Origin: Ferranicluibacter rubi
GTDB taxonomy: Bacteria; Pseudomonadota; Alphaproteobacteria; Rhizobiales; Rhizobiaceae
Length of the DNA stretch: 64,000 bases
Assembly (NCBI RefSeq): GCF_011603255.1
Contig: NZ_JAANCM010000006.1
Location: forward strand, 124,001-188,000
Direction of reading: 5' to 3'
Shown: positions 33,188 to 43,099 of the stretch, in pieces
How positions within the stretch are numbered: the stretch's first letter is position 1
Layout of the letters: each line of letters begins with the position of its first letter
Position numbers and translations under genes: made by a program
The notes under the pieces: model-generated
What the model was told of the DNA's origin: nothing
The model's database searches: none
What the model saw: only the letters and a program-made list of their open reading frames with translations

Positions 33188-34693
33188 ATGGCGACACGAC
33201 GAATTTCTGCCGTTGCACTGCTGTGCATTCCCTCGTTTCTTATCCAGTTGATGGCGTTTTCGCCAATGGCAGCGGCATCGCCGCTCACGACAGGCGCGGT
33301 TTGCACAGGCGCATCGCCATCGTGCAACCGCTGCATTTCCAACGTGGCGGACGCCGTCAACACCTTGCGGGATCATGGCGACCCCATGGGGTTCAGCGTT
33401 ACCGGCGACCCCGTCGGCAATGCGGCGTCCTACCACCACTGGCAGGGGCTGCAGCGCCTGTCGGGCAACGGCGAGAACTACCTCGTCATCTCCAGATCCG
33501 ACAACGGCCGGGGAACGGTGCCGTTTTCGCTCGTGCGCATGACGCAGCCGCGTAGCGTTGCCGAGCGCTGGCGGTCGAATCGGCTTTCCGCCAGCCCGTA
33601 CCCGGCCACGGCGCCGACGAATGCCCAGATGGTCGGCGACCAGCCGATGCCGGCCTACCTTTCCAATTATGCGCATTCGGGCGGGCTGCAGTCGAGCGGC
33701 AACATCCTTGCCGTCGCGCTCGACGGATCGCTAAGCGGCGGCATGGGACAGGTGCTGTTCTACGACATGTCCGACCTTGCCAACATCACGCTTCTCCCGC
33801 CGCGCATCACGACGATGACGGGGGAGGCGGGCTCCGTGTCGTTGACGCAGCTCGGGGACGGAACCTTCCTTGCAGCCACAGCCCGCAACGCAGCCAATAC
33901 GCTCGAATTCTACCGATCGACGGCGAGCGACCTCGGCCAGTCGGGAACGACATTTTCACTCGTCGGCACCTGGAACGAAAGCGCCTTGCAGACGACCATC
34001 GGCGACAGCGAATTCGGCGATTACCAGTCCCTGCACTTCATCACGCAGTGCGACGGCAGTCTTTTCCTCGCAGGCACCCACATGAACACCTCCGTCGTCG
34101 TCGGCATCGGAGAGGACTGGCTCGACCTCTTCCGCGTCACCGATGCCAACGGTCAGATCGTGCTGACGAAGGTTGCCAAGAAGCATCTCTATTGCGGCTA
34201 TCCGTCGCCGAACTATGGAACGGGTGCCAATACGCAATGCAACATGGATGCCGCGGGCGGCGTGTTCGTCGATGCCACGGGCCAGCTCCTCGTCTACGCC
34301 TCCGAACACGACAATAGCGGGCCTGGCAACAGCGTGAAGATGATGGAATTCCGCTCGATCTTCCCGGTTCCGCAGCAGAAATGCCTGACCGATATCCAGT
34401 ATGCCTGGGCCGAACTCTATGACGACTCCGACTTCAGCGATCGCGGGCTGATGATCGATTACGCCGACTACGCTCTCCGACGGTACGACAACCTCAAGAA
34501 CGTCGAGGGCTTCGGAGACAAGACGTCGGCCGTGCGCTGGTGCATTCCCGCGGGCTGGCGCGTCAGGCTCTACGACGATGACGGTTTCCGCGACCGCTAC
34601 AAGGAATTTACCGGCACTGGAGAGCAGAACCTGAACGCGGTCGGGTTCAACGACAAGACGTCCTCCGTGCGGTTCGTCTACGTCGGGAACTGA
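33188..34693 (+). CDS. Secreted protein with C-terminal beta/gamma-crystallin-like domain
   Basis: Exported protein of 501 residues. A long signal peptide (ISAVALLCIPSFLIQLMAFSPMAAA region) is followed by a Cys-containing N-terminus (CTGASPSCNRC) and a ~350-residue region rich in beta-strand patterns that I do not recognise. The last ~95 residues hold two Greek-key-like repeats: AWAELYDDSDF...GFGDKTSAVRW and VRLYDDDGF...GFNDKTSSVRF. NDKTSS fits the (N/D)(N/D)XX(S/T)S calcium-binding motif of beta/gamma-crystallins, so calcium binding is likely. It could be a surface or matrix protein or an inhibitor-like module. The ribosome-binding site is weak. No operon partner. Confidence 0.82.
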   Translation: MATRRISAVALLCIPSFLIQLMAFSPMAAASPLTTGAVCTGASPSCNRCISNVADAVNTLRDHGDPMGFSVTGDPVGNAASYHHWQGLQRLSGNGENYLVISRSDNGRGTVPFSLVRMTQPRSVAERWRSNRLSASPYPATAPTNAQMVGDQPMPAYLSNYAHSGGLQSSGNILAVALDGSLSGGMGQVLFYDMSDLANITLLPPRITTMTGEAGSVSLTQLGDGTFLAATARNAANTLEFYRSTASDLGQSGTTFSLVGTWNESALQTTIGDSEFGDYQSLHFITQCDGSLFLAGTHMNTSVVVGIGEDWLDLFRVTDANGQIVLTKVAKKHLYCGYPSPNYGTGANTQCNMDAAGGVFVDATGQLLVYASEHDNSGPGNSVKMMEFRSIFPVPQQKCLTDIQYAWAELYDDSDFSDRGLMIDYADYALRRYDNLKNVEGFGDKTSAVRWCIPAGWRVRLYDDDGFRDRYKEFTGTGEQNLNAVGFNDKTSSVRFVYVGN

Positions 34694-34782
34694 TGCAGGG
34701 CGGGTCCGGTGCCGGCTTCGCATCGGGCCCCGCTCATCGCAGCCCTGAAACGTCATCAAAGTGTTACGGAACGACCATATCG

Positions 34783-34796
34783 TGCACAGCTGTGCA
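34783..34796. promoter_or_regulatory. 14-bp palindrome before ABC importer operon
   Basis: TGCACAGCTGTGCA, perfectly palindromic, directly before the GAGG ribosome-binding site of the ATPase gene at 34810. A candidate operator for the LacI-family protein encoded at the operon end, although LacI sites usually have a central CG. Confidence 0.45.
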
Positions 34797-34809
34797 GAGG
34801 ATCACGTCA

Positions 34810-35967
34810 GTGCCGAAAACATTTCTCCAGATCGATAATATCAGCGTCAGCTACGGAGCGAACCGTATCCTCGACGGTATCGATCTGCATATCGCCAAGG
34901 GTGAATTCGTCGCTCTCCTCGGCTCGTCCGGTTGCGGCAAGACCACGCTGCTGCGGACGATCGCCGGCTTCGCCCAGCCTGATGCCGGCGCCATTCGCGT
35001 GGGATCGCGCGATGTCACGACGTTCCCACCGGACAAGCGCGGCATGGCCCTGGTCTTCCAGTCCTACGCGCTCTGGCCGCATATGACGGTTGCCCAGAAT
35101 ATTGGCTATGGTTTGAAGCTGCGCCGTCGCTCTGCCGCCGACATTGCCGGCACCGTTACCGAGATGGAACGCCTGCTTGGCCTGACGGGCCTGTCTGCGC
35201 GCAAGCCTGCCGAGCTTTCCGGCGGGCAGCGCCAGCGCGTGGCGCTCGGTCGGGCGCTCGCGATCAACCCCGAGATCCTGCTTCTCGACGAGCCGATGTC
35301 GAATCTCGATGCGCGGATCCGCCTTCAGGTTCGCCACGAAATCCGCGCCTTGCAGCAGAAGCTCGGCATCACCACGGTCCATGTCACGCACGACCGGGAA
35401 GAAGCGATGGTCATGGCGGACCGCATCGTCATTCTGAACGCCGGGCGCATTGCGCAGGAGGGTCGGCCGGAAGCCGTCTACAATCGCCCGCAGACGGCCT
35501 TCGTCGCGACCTTCATGGGCGCGGAGAACCAGCTGATTCTGCCGGGCGGCGCTGATGGCGAGACCATCGCCATAGCCGCCGGCGCGTCGAATGCAGCCTG
35601 CCGCGTGCCGAGAGATGGACGCATGCTGTCCACAGGCCATCTCGAGGTGCGGTTCCGGGCGGAGGCCGCCACGCTCGAGGAGCGCTCGCTGGCGGCTGTT
35701 CCCAACGGCGAAGGCCTCGTGCTCGCCGGCGATATCGTCGATGTCAGCTACCCCGGCGGCCTCTGGCGCCACACCGTGCGTGTCGGGAGACAGATGATCC
35801 AGGTCGATGCACCGCGTGCCTGCGCGCCCGGCACCGTCGTTCACGTCACCGTCGCACCGGACAACCTCTTCCTTTTCGACGCGCCGGCCGGAACCATCCC
35901 GGCCGCGCTCCCTCATCCCGCAACGGCCCTGAACGAGGCTCGCGTGCTGGAAGCATCGCCGAATTAA
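34810..35967 (+). CDS. ABC transporter ATP-binding protein
   Basis: ATPase subunit of 385 residues for the importer encoded downstream. Walker A (GSSGCGKTT), Q-loop region (LVFQSYALWPHMTV), signature (LSGGQRQRVALGRA), Walker B (ILLLDEPMSNLD) and H-loop (VHVTHDREEAM) are intact; the C-terminal ~130 residues form a TOBE-like domain. Start is GTG 34810 behind GAGG at spacing 9; an open extension to 34693 has no family resemblance. Gene order ATPase, binding protein, two permeases, LacI regulator forms one operon. The family resembles polyamine/iron/thiamine-type importers more than classic MalK, so the substrate is open. Confidence 0.92.
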   Translation: MPKTFLQIDNISVSYGANRILDGIDLHIAKGEFVALLGSSGCGKTTLLRTIAGFAQPDAGAIRVGSRDVTTFPPDKRGMALVFQSYALWPHMTVAQNIGYGLKLRRRSAADIAGTVTEMERLLGLTGLSARKPAELSGGQRQRVALGRALAINPEILLLDEPMSNLDARIRLQVRHEIRALQQKLGITTVHVTHDREEAMVMADRIVILNAGRIAQEGRPEAVYNRPQTAFVATFMGAENQLILPGGADGETIAIAAGASNAACRVPRDGRMLSTGHLEVRFRAEAATLEERSLAAVPNGEGLVLAGDIVDVSYPGGLWRHTVRVGRQMIQVDAPRACAPGTVVHVTVAPDNLFLFDAPAGTIPAALPHPATALNEARVLEASPN

Positions 35968-35991
35968 CCGACCCTTCACCGGAGCATTTCC

Positions 35992-37128
35992 ATGAAAACG
36001 ATCCTCAAGGCCGCCCTGCTCGTCAGCTTGGCAGCACCATCGGCCTCGGCCGCAGAACTCACCGTCATGACGGCCGGCGACCAGAACATGGTCGACTACG
36101 TCAACGAATATCTCGGGCCGCTGTTCGAAGAGCAGAACCCTGGCAACACGGTGCGCGTGGTCGGCACGGGCCCGGGCGACGCGGGCTCGCAGAAGATCGT
36201 CGAGCGTTTCGAGGCACAGTCCAAGGCCGGCACCGCCACATGGGATGCCGATGTCGCCGTGGTGCATGAGAAGTTCACCGGCCCGATGGTCAAGGCCGGC
36301 TATCTCGAATCCTACCGCTCCAAGATCGACACCGGCGCACTCGTCACGCGGGCGAATGCCGACATGGCGCTCGGCAGCGATGTCAGCGGCTACGTCATGC
36401 CCATGTACAACAGCCAGGCAGCGCTCGCCTACAATCCGGCCCTCGTCGAAAACCCGCCGAAGAGCTATCCGGAGATCGTCTCCTGGGCCAAGGAACATCC
36501 CAAGATGTTCGGTTATAACGGTATCAAGGGCGGCGCCTCCGGCGTCAGCTTCGTCATGGGCTGGATCTATGCCTTCGGCGAGGGCGATTCGAAGAACCTC
36601 ATGACCGGCCCGTTCGAGGAGAGCGAGACGCAGAAGTGGGGCCCGGCGCTGGCCAGCCTCAAGGACTTCACCAAGAACGCGACATTGACGCCCGGCAATG
36701 CCGGCACGCTGGACCTGCTCAGCCGTGGCGAAATCGCCATGGGTCCCGTCTGGGTCGACATGTTCTATTCCTGGCAGGCCAACGGCCAGCTGCCGCCGGA
36801 CTTCAAGCTCGTGCTGCCGGCGCCCGGCATGCCCGGCCAGCCGATGCATTACGTGATCCCGGCAAAGAGCGCGAACGTGACGCTTGCCGAGAAGTTCGTG
36901 CAGCTCGCGACAAGCCCCAAGGTTCAGGCCGACGGCATCGTCACGCGCTTCAACTGGTATCCCGGCATCGACGCGAAATACGTGCAGGCCGAACTCGACA
37001 AGAAGACCTGGGACAAGCTCTTCACCGACATCTCGCCCGAGGACATCGCCAACAAGGGCAAGCCGTTCCCGATCGCGCCCTACAACAACGCGATTTTGGA
37101 AGCCTACGAGAAGCAGGTCAGCAACTGA
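35992..37128 (+). CDS. ABC transporter substrate-binding protein
   Basis: Periplasmic solute-binding protein of 378 residues. Signal peptide ILKAALLVSLAAPSASA, then mature ELTVMTAGDQNMVDYVNEY. The fold matches cluster-type binding proteins of the PotD/AfuA-like family (VRVVGTGPGDAG near the first cleft, TATWDADVAVVHEK in the middle). It lies 24 bases after the ATPase gene. Binding residues cannot be assigned, so the ligand could be a sugar phosphate, polyol, polyamine or metal complex. The linked LacI-type regulator slightly favours a carbohydrate-related ligand. Confidence 0.9.
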   Translation: MKTILKAALLVSLAAPSASAAELTVMTAGDQNMVDYVNEYLGPLFEEQNPGNTVRVVGTGPGDAGSQKIVERFEAQSKAGTATWDADVAVVHEKFTGPMVKAGYLESYRSKIDTGALVTRANADMALGSDVSGYVMPMYNSQAALAYNPALVENPPKSYPEIVSWAKEHPKMFGYNGIKGGASGVSFVMGWIYAFGEGDSKNLMTGPFEESETQKWGPALASLKDFTKNATLTPGNAGTLDLLSRGEIAMGPVWVDMFYSWQANGQLPPDFKLVLPAPGMPGQPMHYVIPAKSANVTLAEKFVQLATSPKVQADGIVTRFNWYPGIDAKYVQAELDKKTWDKLFTDISPEDIANKGKPFPIAPYNNAILEAYEKQVSN

Positions 37129-37219
37129 TCCTGCGCCGTTTCTGAACGCAAAGAGACGGGAGACGGCCAGAGCCGGCTCCTTCTCCCTCGATGTCCCTAT
37201 CTCCCATGCCCTGGTTACC

Positions 37220-38041
37220 ATGTCCCACCGACCTTTGAGCCTGCTTCTCGTCGCGCCGGCGCTCGCCGTCATCCTGCTGCTCTTCGTCGTGCCGCTGGTG
37301 GCGTCGGTGGTCGGTGCCTTCGAGGTCGGTGACGGTTTCGGGTTCGGCAATTTCGTCAAAGCCACCGAGCTCTATACGCAGGACGCCATCTTCACGGTGG
37401 TGATCGTCAGCCTGTCGACCGTGCTCATCGGGCTCTTCTCCATCGCGATTGCAGGATATCTCACCCTTGGGGAAAACCCACGGACGGTGGCGATCCTTCG
37501 CTGGCTCTATCGCTGGCCGATGTTCATTCCGTTCATCGTCACAGGTCAGGTCCTGCGCACGTTTCTTGCCAAGAATGGCCTGTTCAACAACGTCCTCATC
37601 AGCCTTGGCATTCTCACACCGCTCCAGGCCGAAAGCTTCCTCGATTGGCGCGGCATCGTCATCGCTTTCGTCTGGAAGCAGACGCCGTTCGTCACGTTGC
37701 TGCTCGCCGGCGCCATGGCTTCGCTCGATCGCTCGACCATCGAGGCCGCGCACAATCTCGGCGCGTCACGGCTTCGGATCCTGTTCGAGATCGTCGTGCC
37801 GCAGGTAGCGACCACGCTGCTCGTTGGACTGATCCTGTCCTTCGTCACGATGATGTCGGTGCTCTCGGTGCCACTGATGATCAACGCGCAATCCCCCACC
37901 ATGCTGACGACGGATATCGCGTTCCGCATCAATGCCTATGGCGATTACGGGGTTGCGAACGCGCTCGGCCTCGTTTCGCTGCTCATCACATCGGTCGTCG
38001 CCTGGATCTATCTTCGTCATGGCGTGAGGAAAAGTCTGTGA
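37220..38041 (+). CDS. ABC transporter permease 1
   Basis: Inner-membrane permease of 273 residues with six helices starting at LSLLLVAPALAVILLLFVVP. The EAA loop is IEAAHNLGASRLRILFEIVV. ATG 37220 is selected as it directly precedes the first helix; an in-frame extension to 36884 overlaps the binding-protein gene and is not credible. There is no strong ribosome-binding site, and 91 bases separate it from the binding-protein gene. It ends overlapping the next permease (GTGA). Confidence 0.9.
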   Translation: MSHRPLSLLLVAPALAVILLLFVVPLVASVVGAFEVGDGFGFGNFVKATELYTQDAIFTVVIVSLSTVLIGLFSIAIAGYLTLGENPRTVAILRWLYRWPMFIPFIVTGQVLRTFLAKNGLFNNVLISLGILTPLQAESFLDWRGIVIAFVWKQTPFVTLLLAGAMASLDRSTIEAAHNLGASRLRILFEIVVPQVATTLLVGLILSFVTMMSVLSVPLMINAQSPTMLTTDIAFRINAYGDYGVANALGLVSLLITSVVAWIYLRHGVRKSL

Positions 38042-38898
38042 GCACCACCGCGAAAGCCCTGTCGTCACCACGCTCCGCACCGAGGCGCCTGCCGAAGATC
38101 GATCTCTGGTGGCTGCCGCGCGCGCTTGTGCTGGGCCTGCTCGCCTTCGTGATCTTCGGTCCTTTGACCAACCTCGTCCTGTGGACAGTTGCAGAACGCT
38201 GGTATTTCCCGAACGCTCTGCCGATGCGCTACGGCTTCAGTTTTTGGGCCCGGGTATTCTCGCCCCGCGGCAATGCCATGGAAGCGCTTGGCAACAGCGT
38301 GCTCGTCGCCATGCTGACGGTGATCCTGGCGCTGGCGCTGGCCATTCCCGCAGGCTTTGCACTCGCCCGTCTCAAGCTGCCGTTTCGGGGTCTCATCCTG
38401 CTCGCGTTCCTTCTGCCGCAGGCCTTTCCAAACCTGCCGGTCTACGTCAACATCGCCCGCGTCTTCTACCAGCTCGGCCTCAACGGAACCATTCTCGGCG
38501 TCGTTCTCGTCCACATGACGCACGGGCTGGTCTTTGCCGTGTGGATCGCGACGGCCGCGTTTTCCGCTGTCGACGTCGAGCTGGAACAGGCCGCCCGTTC
38601 GGTCGGCGCGTCCGCCATCCGCACGTTCCGCGACATCACCCTACCGCTCGCCATGCCGGGGCTGATGGCAAGCGCGATCTTCGTCTTTCTGGAATCGCTC
38701 GACGAATTCACCGGCAGCTATTTCGTCGGCGCACCCGACATCAACATGCTGCCTTTGCTGCTCTACACCGCGAGCGGCGGTGGCAACTACCAGATCGCTT
38801 CCATCACGGCGCTCGTTCTGCTCGTGCCCTCGATCGGCTTCATGCTGGTGGTCGAGCGCTTCCTGAAGTCCGACGTGCTGTCGAAGGTGGGGCACTGA
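38038..38898 (+). CDS. ABC transporter permease 2
   Basis: Second inner-membrane permease, 286 residues, six helices, EAA-type loop VELEQAARSVGASAIRTFRD. It starts with GTG overlapping the stop of permease 1 (GTGA) and is preceded by AGGA at suitable spacing. It forms the translocation pathway with permease 1. The following LacI-type gene begins 4 bases after its stop. Confidence 0.9.
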   Translation: MSTTAKALSSPRSAPRRLPKIDLWWLPRALVLGLLAFVIFGPLTNLVLWTVAERWYFPNALPMRYGFSFWARVFSPRGNAMEALGNSVLVAMLTVILALALAIPAGFALARLKLPFRGLILLAFLLPQAFPNLPVYVNIARVFYQLGLNGTILGVVLVHMTHGLVFAVWIATAAFSAVDVELEQAARSVGASAIRTFRDITLPLAMPGLMASAIFVFLESLDEFTGSYFVGAPDINMLPLLLYTASGGGNYQIASITALVLLVPSIGFMLVVERFLKSDVLSKVGH

Positions 38899-38902
38899 TC
38901 CC

Positions 38903-39964
38903 ATGCGCCCGTCCAAGCCGTCGCAGACACAGGACTTTGTCAGTGCCCAGCATGTGGCAAAGCTTGCCGGCGTCTCGCGGTCGGCCGTGTCGCGCGCATT
39001 CACCCCAGGGGCAAGCATCGCAGAAGAGACGCGGCGCAAGGTGATGGCGGCGGCGGAGACGCTGGGATATCAGGTCAACGACCTCGCTCGCGGCCTGCTT
39101 GCCAACAAAAGCCGCCTCGTCGGACTGGTGGCGACCAAGCCGGAACTCGGCTTCCGCACCCATCTTGCCGCCGCCCTGACCAAGGCGCTGATCGCCCGCG
39201 GCAGCATCCCCCTGATGATCAACACCGGGCAGACCGATGCGGAACTGCTGGCCGCCCAGCGCGCTTTGTTCGGCCATCGGGCGGAGGCGACGATCATCCT
39301 CTCGGGCTCCCCGCCCGCGTCCTTCGTCGATCTCGCGCGCCGTAACGGCCAGCCGCTGGTGGTCATCGGCCGCTCCGAGCCCGATGCTGATCATGTCGAG
39401 ATCGACAACGGGTCCGCAGCACGGCAGGCGGCGGCGCTCTTCGTCGCTCGCGGGTTTACGCGTCTCGGCCTTGCCGGCTCGCGATCGGCCACGCCCAGCG
39501 TCGTCGAACGGGAAAACGCCTTCTGCGCGGAAGCCCGGCGTCTTGGCGCGCATGTTCTGGCGGTGCGTGGTGGCGACTCCGATTACGCAGGCGGGCGGGA
39601 TGCCGGTCGCCAGCTTCTGGACGCACCGGAAAGACCACAGGGCATCTTCTGTATCAACGACCTTCTCGCCCTCGGCGTCATCGACCACGCCCAGCGGGAA
39701 GCCGGGCTTCATGTCCCTCAAGACCTCTCCGTCATCGGCTTCGACGATCTGCCAGAAGCCGGCTGGCTCAGCTATGGCCTGACAACCTTCCGGCAGGACC
39801 CGACCGAGATGGCCGACACTGCGGTGGCGCTCATCGACCGTCGCCAGTCCGAGCCACACCACCCGCCAGTCCGCGTCCGGATCGCAGCACCGCTTGTCGT
39901 TCGCCACAGTTTCGTCCCACATACCTCGTTTCCAAGCGAGAACGAGCAGGACAGCGTCCGTTGA
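38903..39964 (+). CDS. LacI-family regulator at the end of the importer operon
   Basis: Regulator of 353 residues with the LacI helix-turn-helix (VSAQHVAKLAGVSRSAVSRAF) and hinge (EETRRKVMAAAETLGYQVNDLA), then a periplasmic-binding-protein-like sensor (VIDHAQREAGLHVPQDLSVI). It is the last gene of the ABC operon starting at 34810, 4 bases after permease 2, so it is likely co-transcribed and autoregulatory. The palindrome at 34783 is a candidate binding site. Effector unknown. Confidence 0.92.
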   Translation: MRPSKPSQTQDFVSAQHVAKLAGVSRSAVSRAFTPGASIAEETRRKVMAAAETLGYQVNDLARGLLANKSRLVGLVATKPELGFRTHLAAALTKALIARGSIPLMINTGQTDAELLAAQRALFGHRAEATIILSGSPPASFVDLARRNGQPLVVIGRSEPDADHVEIDNGSAARQAAALFVARGFTRLGLAGSRSATPSVVERENAFCAEARRLGAHVLAVRGGDSDYAGGRDAGRQLLDAPERPQGIFCINDLLALGVIDHAQREAGLHVPQDLSVIGFDDLPEAGWLSYGLTTFRQDPTEMADTAVALIDRRQSEPHHPPVRVRIAAPLVVRHSFVPHTSFPSENEQDSVR

Positions 39965-40381
39965 ATGTCCTGATCTTCCCCGTTTCGTGCAGCCGCGGCG
40001 ACGATCCTGAAAGCGGGTCGGCGGGCCGCCGTTTTGGACTGGCCAGCGGCCGTGATAACGGGTTGTTGAAATCGAAAATACTACCTTTACGGGCATTAAG
40101 GTGCGGTCTCGATCGAAACCGAAGGTATCCATAAAAATCGTCCCGGGATCATCCACGGCAACGGCGACCTGACGTAACGTTCACTCTGCCTTAAACAGTT
40201 TCACCCTATAAATCGGGTGCCTGAAATCAAATGTTCGACGTGATGTTTTGTTGGGACCGCATCTGTCATTCCCACCGAAGCGGACGAAGTCTGTGCGCCC
40301 GGGAACGTCGATCCCTCTCGGGACCAACGCGTTCGTGCCGATGGTAAGGCCTTCACGAAACCGCTTCCTCATGGAGCCTTG
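39965..40381. other. Intergenic region, lower GC
   Basis: 417 bases with no supported gene. The part around 40060-40140 is relatively AT-rich and probably carries the promoter of the molybdopterin-fold/histidine-kinase operon. A 63-codon minus-strand frame at 40181-40372 has no ribosome-binding site or recognisable product. Confidence 0.55.
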
Positions 40382-40894
40382 ATGACGACCCGGATCTCCC
40401 TGCTTGCTCTTCTTTTAACGGCGGCCTCGACGCTTCTCCCCGTCTCCGCACGCGCGCTCGACGTGCCGAAAGGTGATGTTATTCTGACCGTCACGGGTCG
40501 GCTCGATCATCCCAATGCGGATGGCAAGGCTCAGTTCGACCTGCCGATGCTGGAGGCGCTGGCTGGACGTTCGGGCGAGATGGAAACACCCTGGACAGAG
40601 GGCAGGCTGACGTTTTCGGGTCCGCTCCTGCGTTCTGTTCTGACGGCTGCCGGGGCGCATGGCACCAAGGTCAAGCTGACGGCCCTGAACGACTATTCTG
40701 CCGAGCTGCCGATGGAAGATGCGACGGACCTCGACACGATGCTGGCCACACGAATGAACGGCGCGGTGATGTCAGTTCGGGACAAGGGACCGCTCTTTCT
40801 GATCTATCCGTTCGACGAGAAACCCGAGCTTATGAACGAGAAGTACTTCTCTCGGTCGGTCTGGCAGATCCGGGACATCGAGGTCACCGAGTGA
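40382..40894 (+). CDS. Exported molybdopterin-oxidoreductase-fold protein without cysteine
   Basis: Protein of 170 residues with a Sec signal peptide ([21 protein letters not shown]) and a single small domain resembling the molybdopterin-binding fold of sulfite-oxidase-type proteins ([43 protein letters not shown]). It contains no cysteine at all, so the ligand that anchors molybdenum in sulfite oxidases is missing and catalysis is unlikely. Its stop overlaps the start of the hybrid histidine kinase (GTGA), so the two are translationally coupled. The most plausible role is a periplasmic accessory sensor for that kinase. GGAG precedes the ATG. Confidence 0.78.
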   Translation: MTTRISLLALLLTAASTLLPVSARALDVPKGDVILTVTGRLDHPNADGKAQFDLPMLEALAGRSGEMETPWTEGRLTFSGPLLRSVLTAAGAHGTKVKLTALNDYSAELPMEDATDLDTMLATRMNGAVMSVRDKGPLFLIYPFDEKPELMNEKYFSRSVWQIRDIEVTE

Positions 40895-43086
40895 TCGACC
40901 TGGATCCGGGCAGCGGCGACATCATGCAGCGGGCGAGCAAGGCGACCGTCGTGCTGCAGATCTTTGCCGTCCTGCTCCTGGTCGCACTGGTCATCCTTTT
41001 CATCGATATTTCCCGGAAATACTCCGCTCTGCAGGATGGTATTCGCGAGAATGCCCTGTGGTCTGTCTATCAGCTGGATCGCGAGGCGCGACGGCTGCAC
41101 GAAACGCTCCACGTGATGATCGTGGAGAAGGATTTTTCTGCTGCCCGCGTGAAGGCGCTGAGCACCCGCTACGACATTCTCTATTCCCGGATGAGCATCC
41201 TCGATAAGGCATCCTTCGATCAGAAATTCAGGGCGAACGCCACGATCGGCGGGCTGCTCACGGAGATCCGGCAGGGCGTTCTCGATCGGGAAGACGTCTT
41301 TAACGCCCTTGCGGCCGGTCGTCCTGTCTCTCCCGCCGTTCTCGAAGATGTCGTTCGCAGCTTCGACCTGCTCATCAAAGACACCGAACAGCTTTTGCTC
41401 TATTCCAATACCACCGTCAGCACCGGTCGCGCCGATGCGCGTGATGAAGTGCTCTGGTTGCAGGCGAAATCGGCAGGCCTCGTGATCCTTCTGGTGTGCT
41501 GCATGGTCTTCCTGATCGTCACGCTCCGGCGGCAGCTGAAGACAGTGCGGCTGGCAGGGCTGAGCCTCGAACGCGCAACGAGCCGGCTGAAAGACGCCTA
41601 TCTCGATGCGGAGGCCGGCAATCGCGCGAAATCACAGTTCATGGCGACCATGGGTCATGAAATCCGCACGCCGCTGAATGCCATCCTCGGTACGGCGGAA
41701 CTCCTGCAGCTTTCACCACTCCCACCCACGGTCGCCTCCGGCGTGCAGACGATCCGCCGTTCCGGCGAGTCACTCCTCGAACTGATCAACGAGATCCTCG
41801 ACTTTGCGAAAATTGAGCATGGAACGCTGACCATCGAGGAGAGAGCCGTCGATGTCGCTGCCGTTGTTGCGGCCGCAGTCGATATCCTTCGCGATCGCGT
41901 CACCGAGCACGGCAACCGCTTCGTCCTGGAGATGCCGTCGGCGCTTCCGGCAGCGTTCATTGCCACGGATCCGACCCGCCTGAGGCAAGTTCTTCTCAAT
42001 CTGTTGAGCAACGCGATCAAGTTCACGAGCGAAGGCGTCGTGACGCTCAGGGTCATTCCAGCCGTTTCGGCTGGACAGCCGGCTTTGCGATTTGAGATCA
42101 AGGACACGGGCATCGGTATCGACCAGGCGGGTCTCGAGCGTCTGTTCAGGCCGTTTTCGCAGGTGGATGCATCGATCAGCCGGAACTACGGCGGAACAGG
42201 GCTTGGCCTGACCATCTGCAAGCAGATCGTGGAAGCGATGAATGGCGCGATCGGCGTCGAAAGCCGGAAAGGCGAAGGCAGCACGTTCTGGTTCGAGATC
42301 CCGGCACCCGCCGCAGGACCTGCCCTCATCGATGCCCAGGCTCTCGCACGCGACACGCACGAAAGCCTGCCGTCGTTGCGCATTCTCCTCGTCGAGGACA
42401 ATGCCGTCAACCAGCAGGTGGCTGCGGGTTTTCTCGCACATCTCGGCCAGACGGTCGTCATCGCAAGCAACGGGTTGGAGGCCGTGGAACGGGCAGGCGC
42501 GCAGCCGTTCGACCTGATCCTCATGGACATGCAGATGCCGAAGCTCGATGGCATCGAAGCGACACGCCGTATCCGCGCGTCCGCTGGGTTCTGCAGCCAG
42601 ACGCCGATCATTGCCATGACGGCCAATGCGTCCGATGACGACAGGCTCTCCTGTCAGCAGGCCGGCATGACCGGCTTCCAGTCGAAGCCCGTGACGATGC
42701 GCCAGCTGCGATTGGTCATCGCCGCGGTCGACATGCCCGAGGACGTGCAGGCTCCCGCGGCGGCGCCATTGTGTGCGGACGATGCCTTCGAACTGCGGCG
42801 GACGGAAATCGTCGATGCTCTCGGGCCCGAGGCCTTCGATGAGCTGCTGGACAGCTTCTTCGATGATGCCACCAGCCTGCTTGCCGACCTGCATATGACG
42901 CTCGCCACGGAGGGCACCCGTGACGCAGATCGCCTCCTGCATACGCTGAAGGGCGCTGCAAGCAGCATGGGCTTGCAGAAGGTCGCCGATCACTCCGAAA
43001 ACCTGCGGCAGGGCACGCTGTCGAAGACGCTTTTGAACGAACTCGAAATGACCGTCGCCGGATACCGGCGCCACATTGCCGCGTAG
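40891..43086 (+). CDS. Hybrid sensor histidine kinase with receiver and HPt domains
   Basis: Membrane sensor kinase of 731 residues. A first helix ([19 protein letters not shown]) is followed by a ~150-residue helical periplasmic domain, a second helix ([18 protein letters not shown], ~190-212), HisKA with the phospho-accepting His in [14 protein letters not shown] (~255), HATPase ([25 protein letters not shown]), a receiver with the Asp in [13 protein letters not shown] (~545), and a C-terminal HPt with His in [11 protein letters not shown] (~683). This is a complete phosphorelay. GTG 40891 overlaps the upstream stop; ATG 40924 is an alternative. The HD-GYP gene 13 bases downstream is the obvious output partner. 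Confidence 0.93.
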   Translation: MIDLDPGSGDIMQRASKATVVLQIFAVLLLVALVILFIDISRKYSALQDGIRENALWSVYQLDREARRLHETLHVMIVEKDFSAARVKALSTRYDILYSRMSILDKASFDQKFRANATIGGLLTEIRQGVLDREDVFNALAAGRPVSPAVLEDVVRSFDLLIKDTEQLLLYSNTTVSTGRADARDEVLWLQAKSAGLVILLVCCMVFLIVTLRRQLKTVRLAGLSLERATSRLKDAYLDAEAGNRAKSQFMATMGHEIRTPLNAILGTAELLQLSPLPPTVASGVQTIRRSGESLLELINEILDFAKIEHGTLTIEERAVDVAAVVAAAVDILRDRVTEHGNRFVLEMPSALPAAFIATDPTRLRQVLLNLLSNAIKFTSEGVVTLRVIPAVSAGQPALRFEIKDTGIGIDQAGLERLFRPFSQVDASISRNYGGTGLGLTICKQIVEAMNGAIGVESRKGEGSTFWFEIPAPAAGPALIDAQALARDTHESLPSLRILLVEDNAVNQQVAAGFLAHLGQTVVIASNGLEAVERAGAQPFDLILMDMQMPKLDGIEATRRIRASAGFCSQTPIIAMTANASDDDRLSCQQAGMTGFQSKPVTMRQLRLVIAAVDMPEDVQAPAAAPLCADDAFELRRTEIVDALGPEAFDELLDSFFDDATSLLADLHMTLATEGTRDADRLLHTLKGAASSMGLQKVADHSENLRQGTLSKTLLNELEMTVAGYRRHIAA

Positions 43087-43099
43087 GAGACGAACGAGC

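Noticed and set aside
40181-40372. 63-codon minus-strand frame in the intergenic gap
   Set aside because: No ribosome-binding site, no recognisable product, and the composition matches noncoding sequence.
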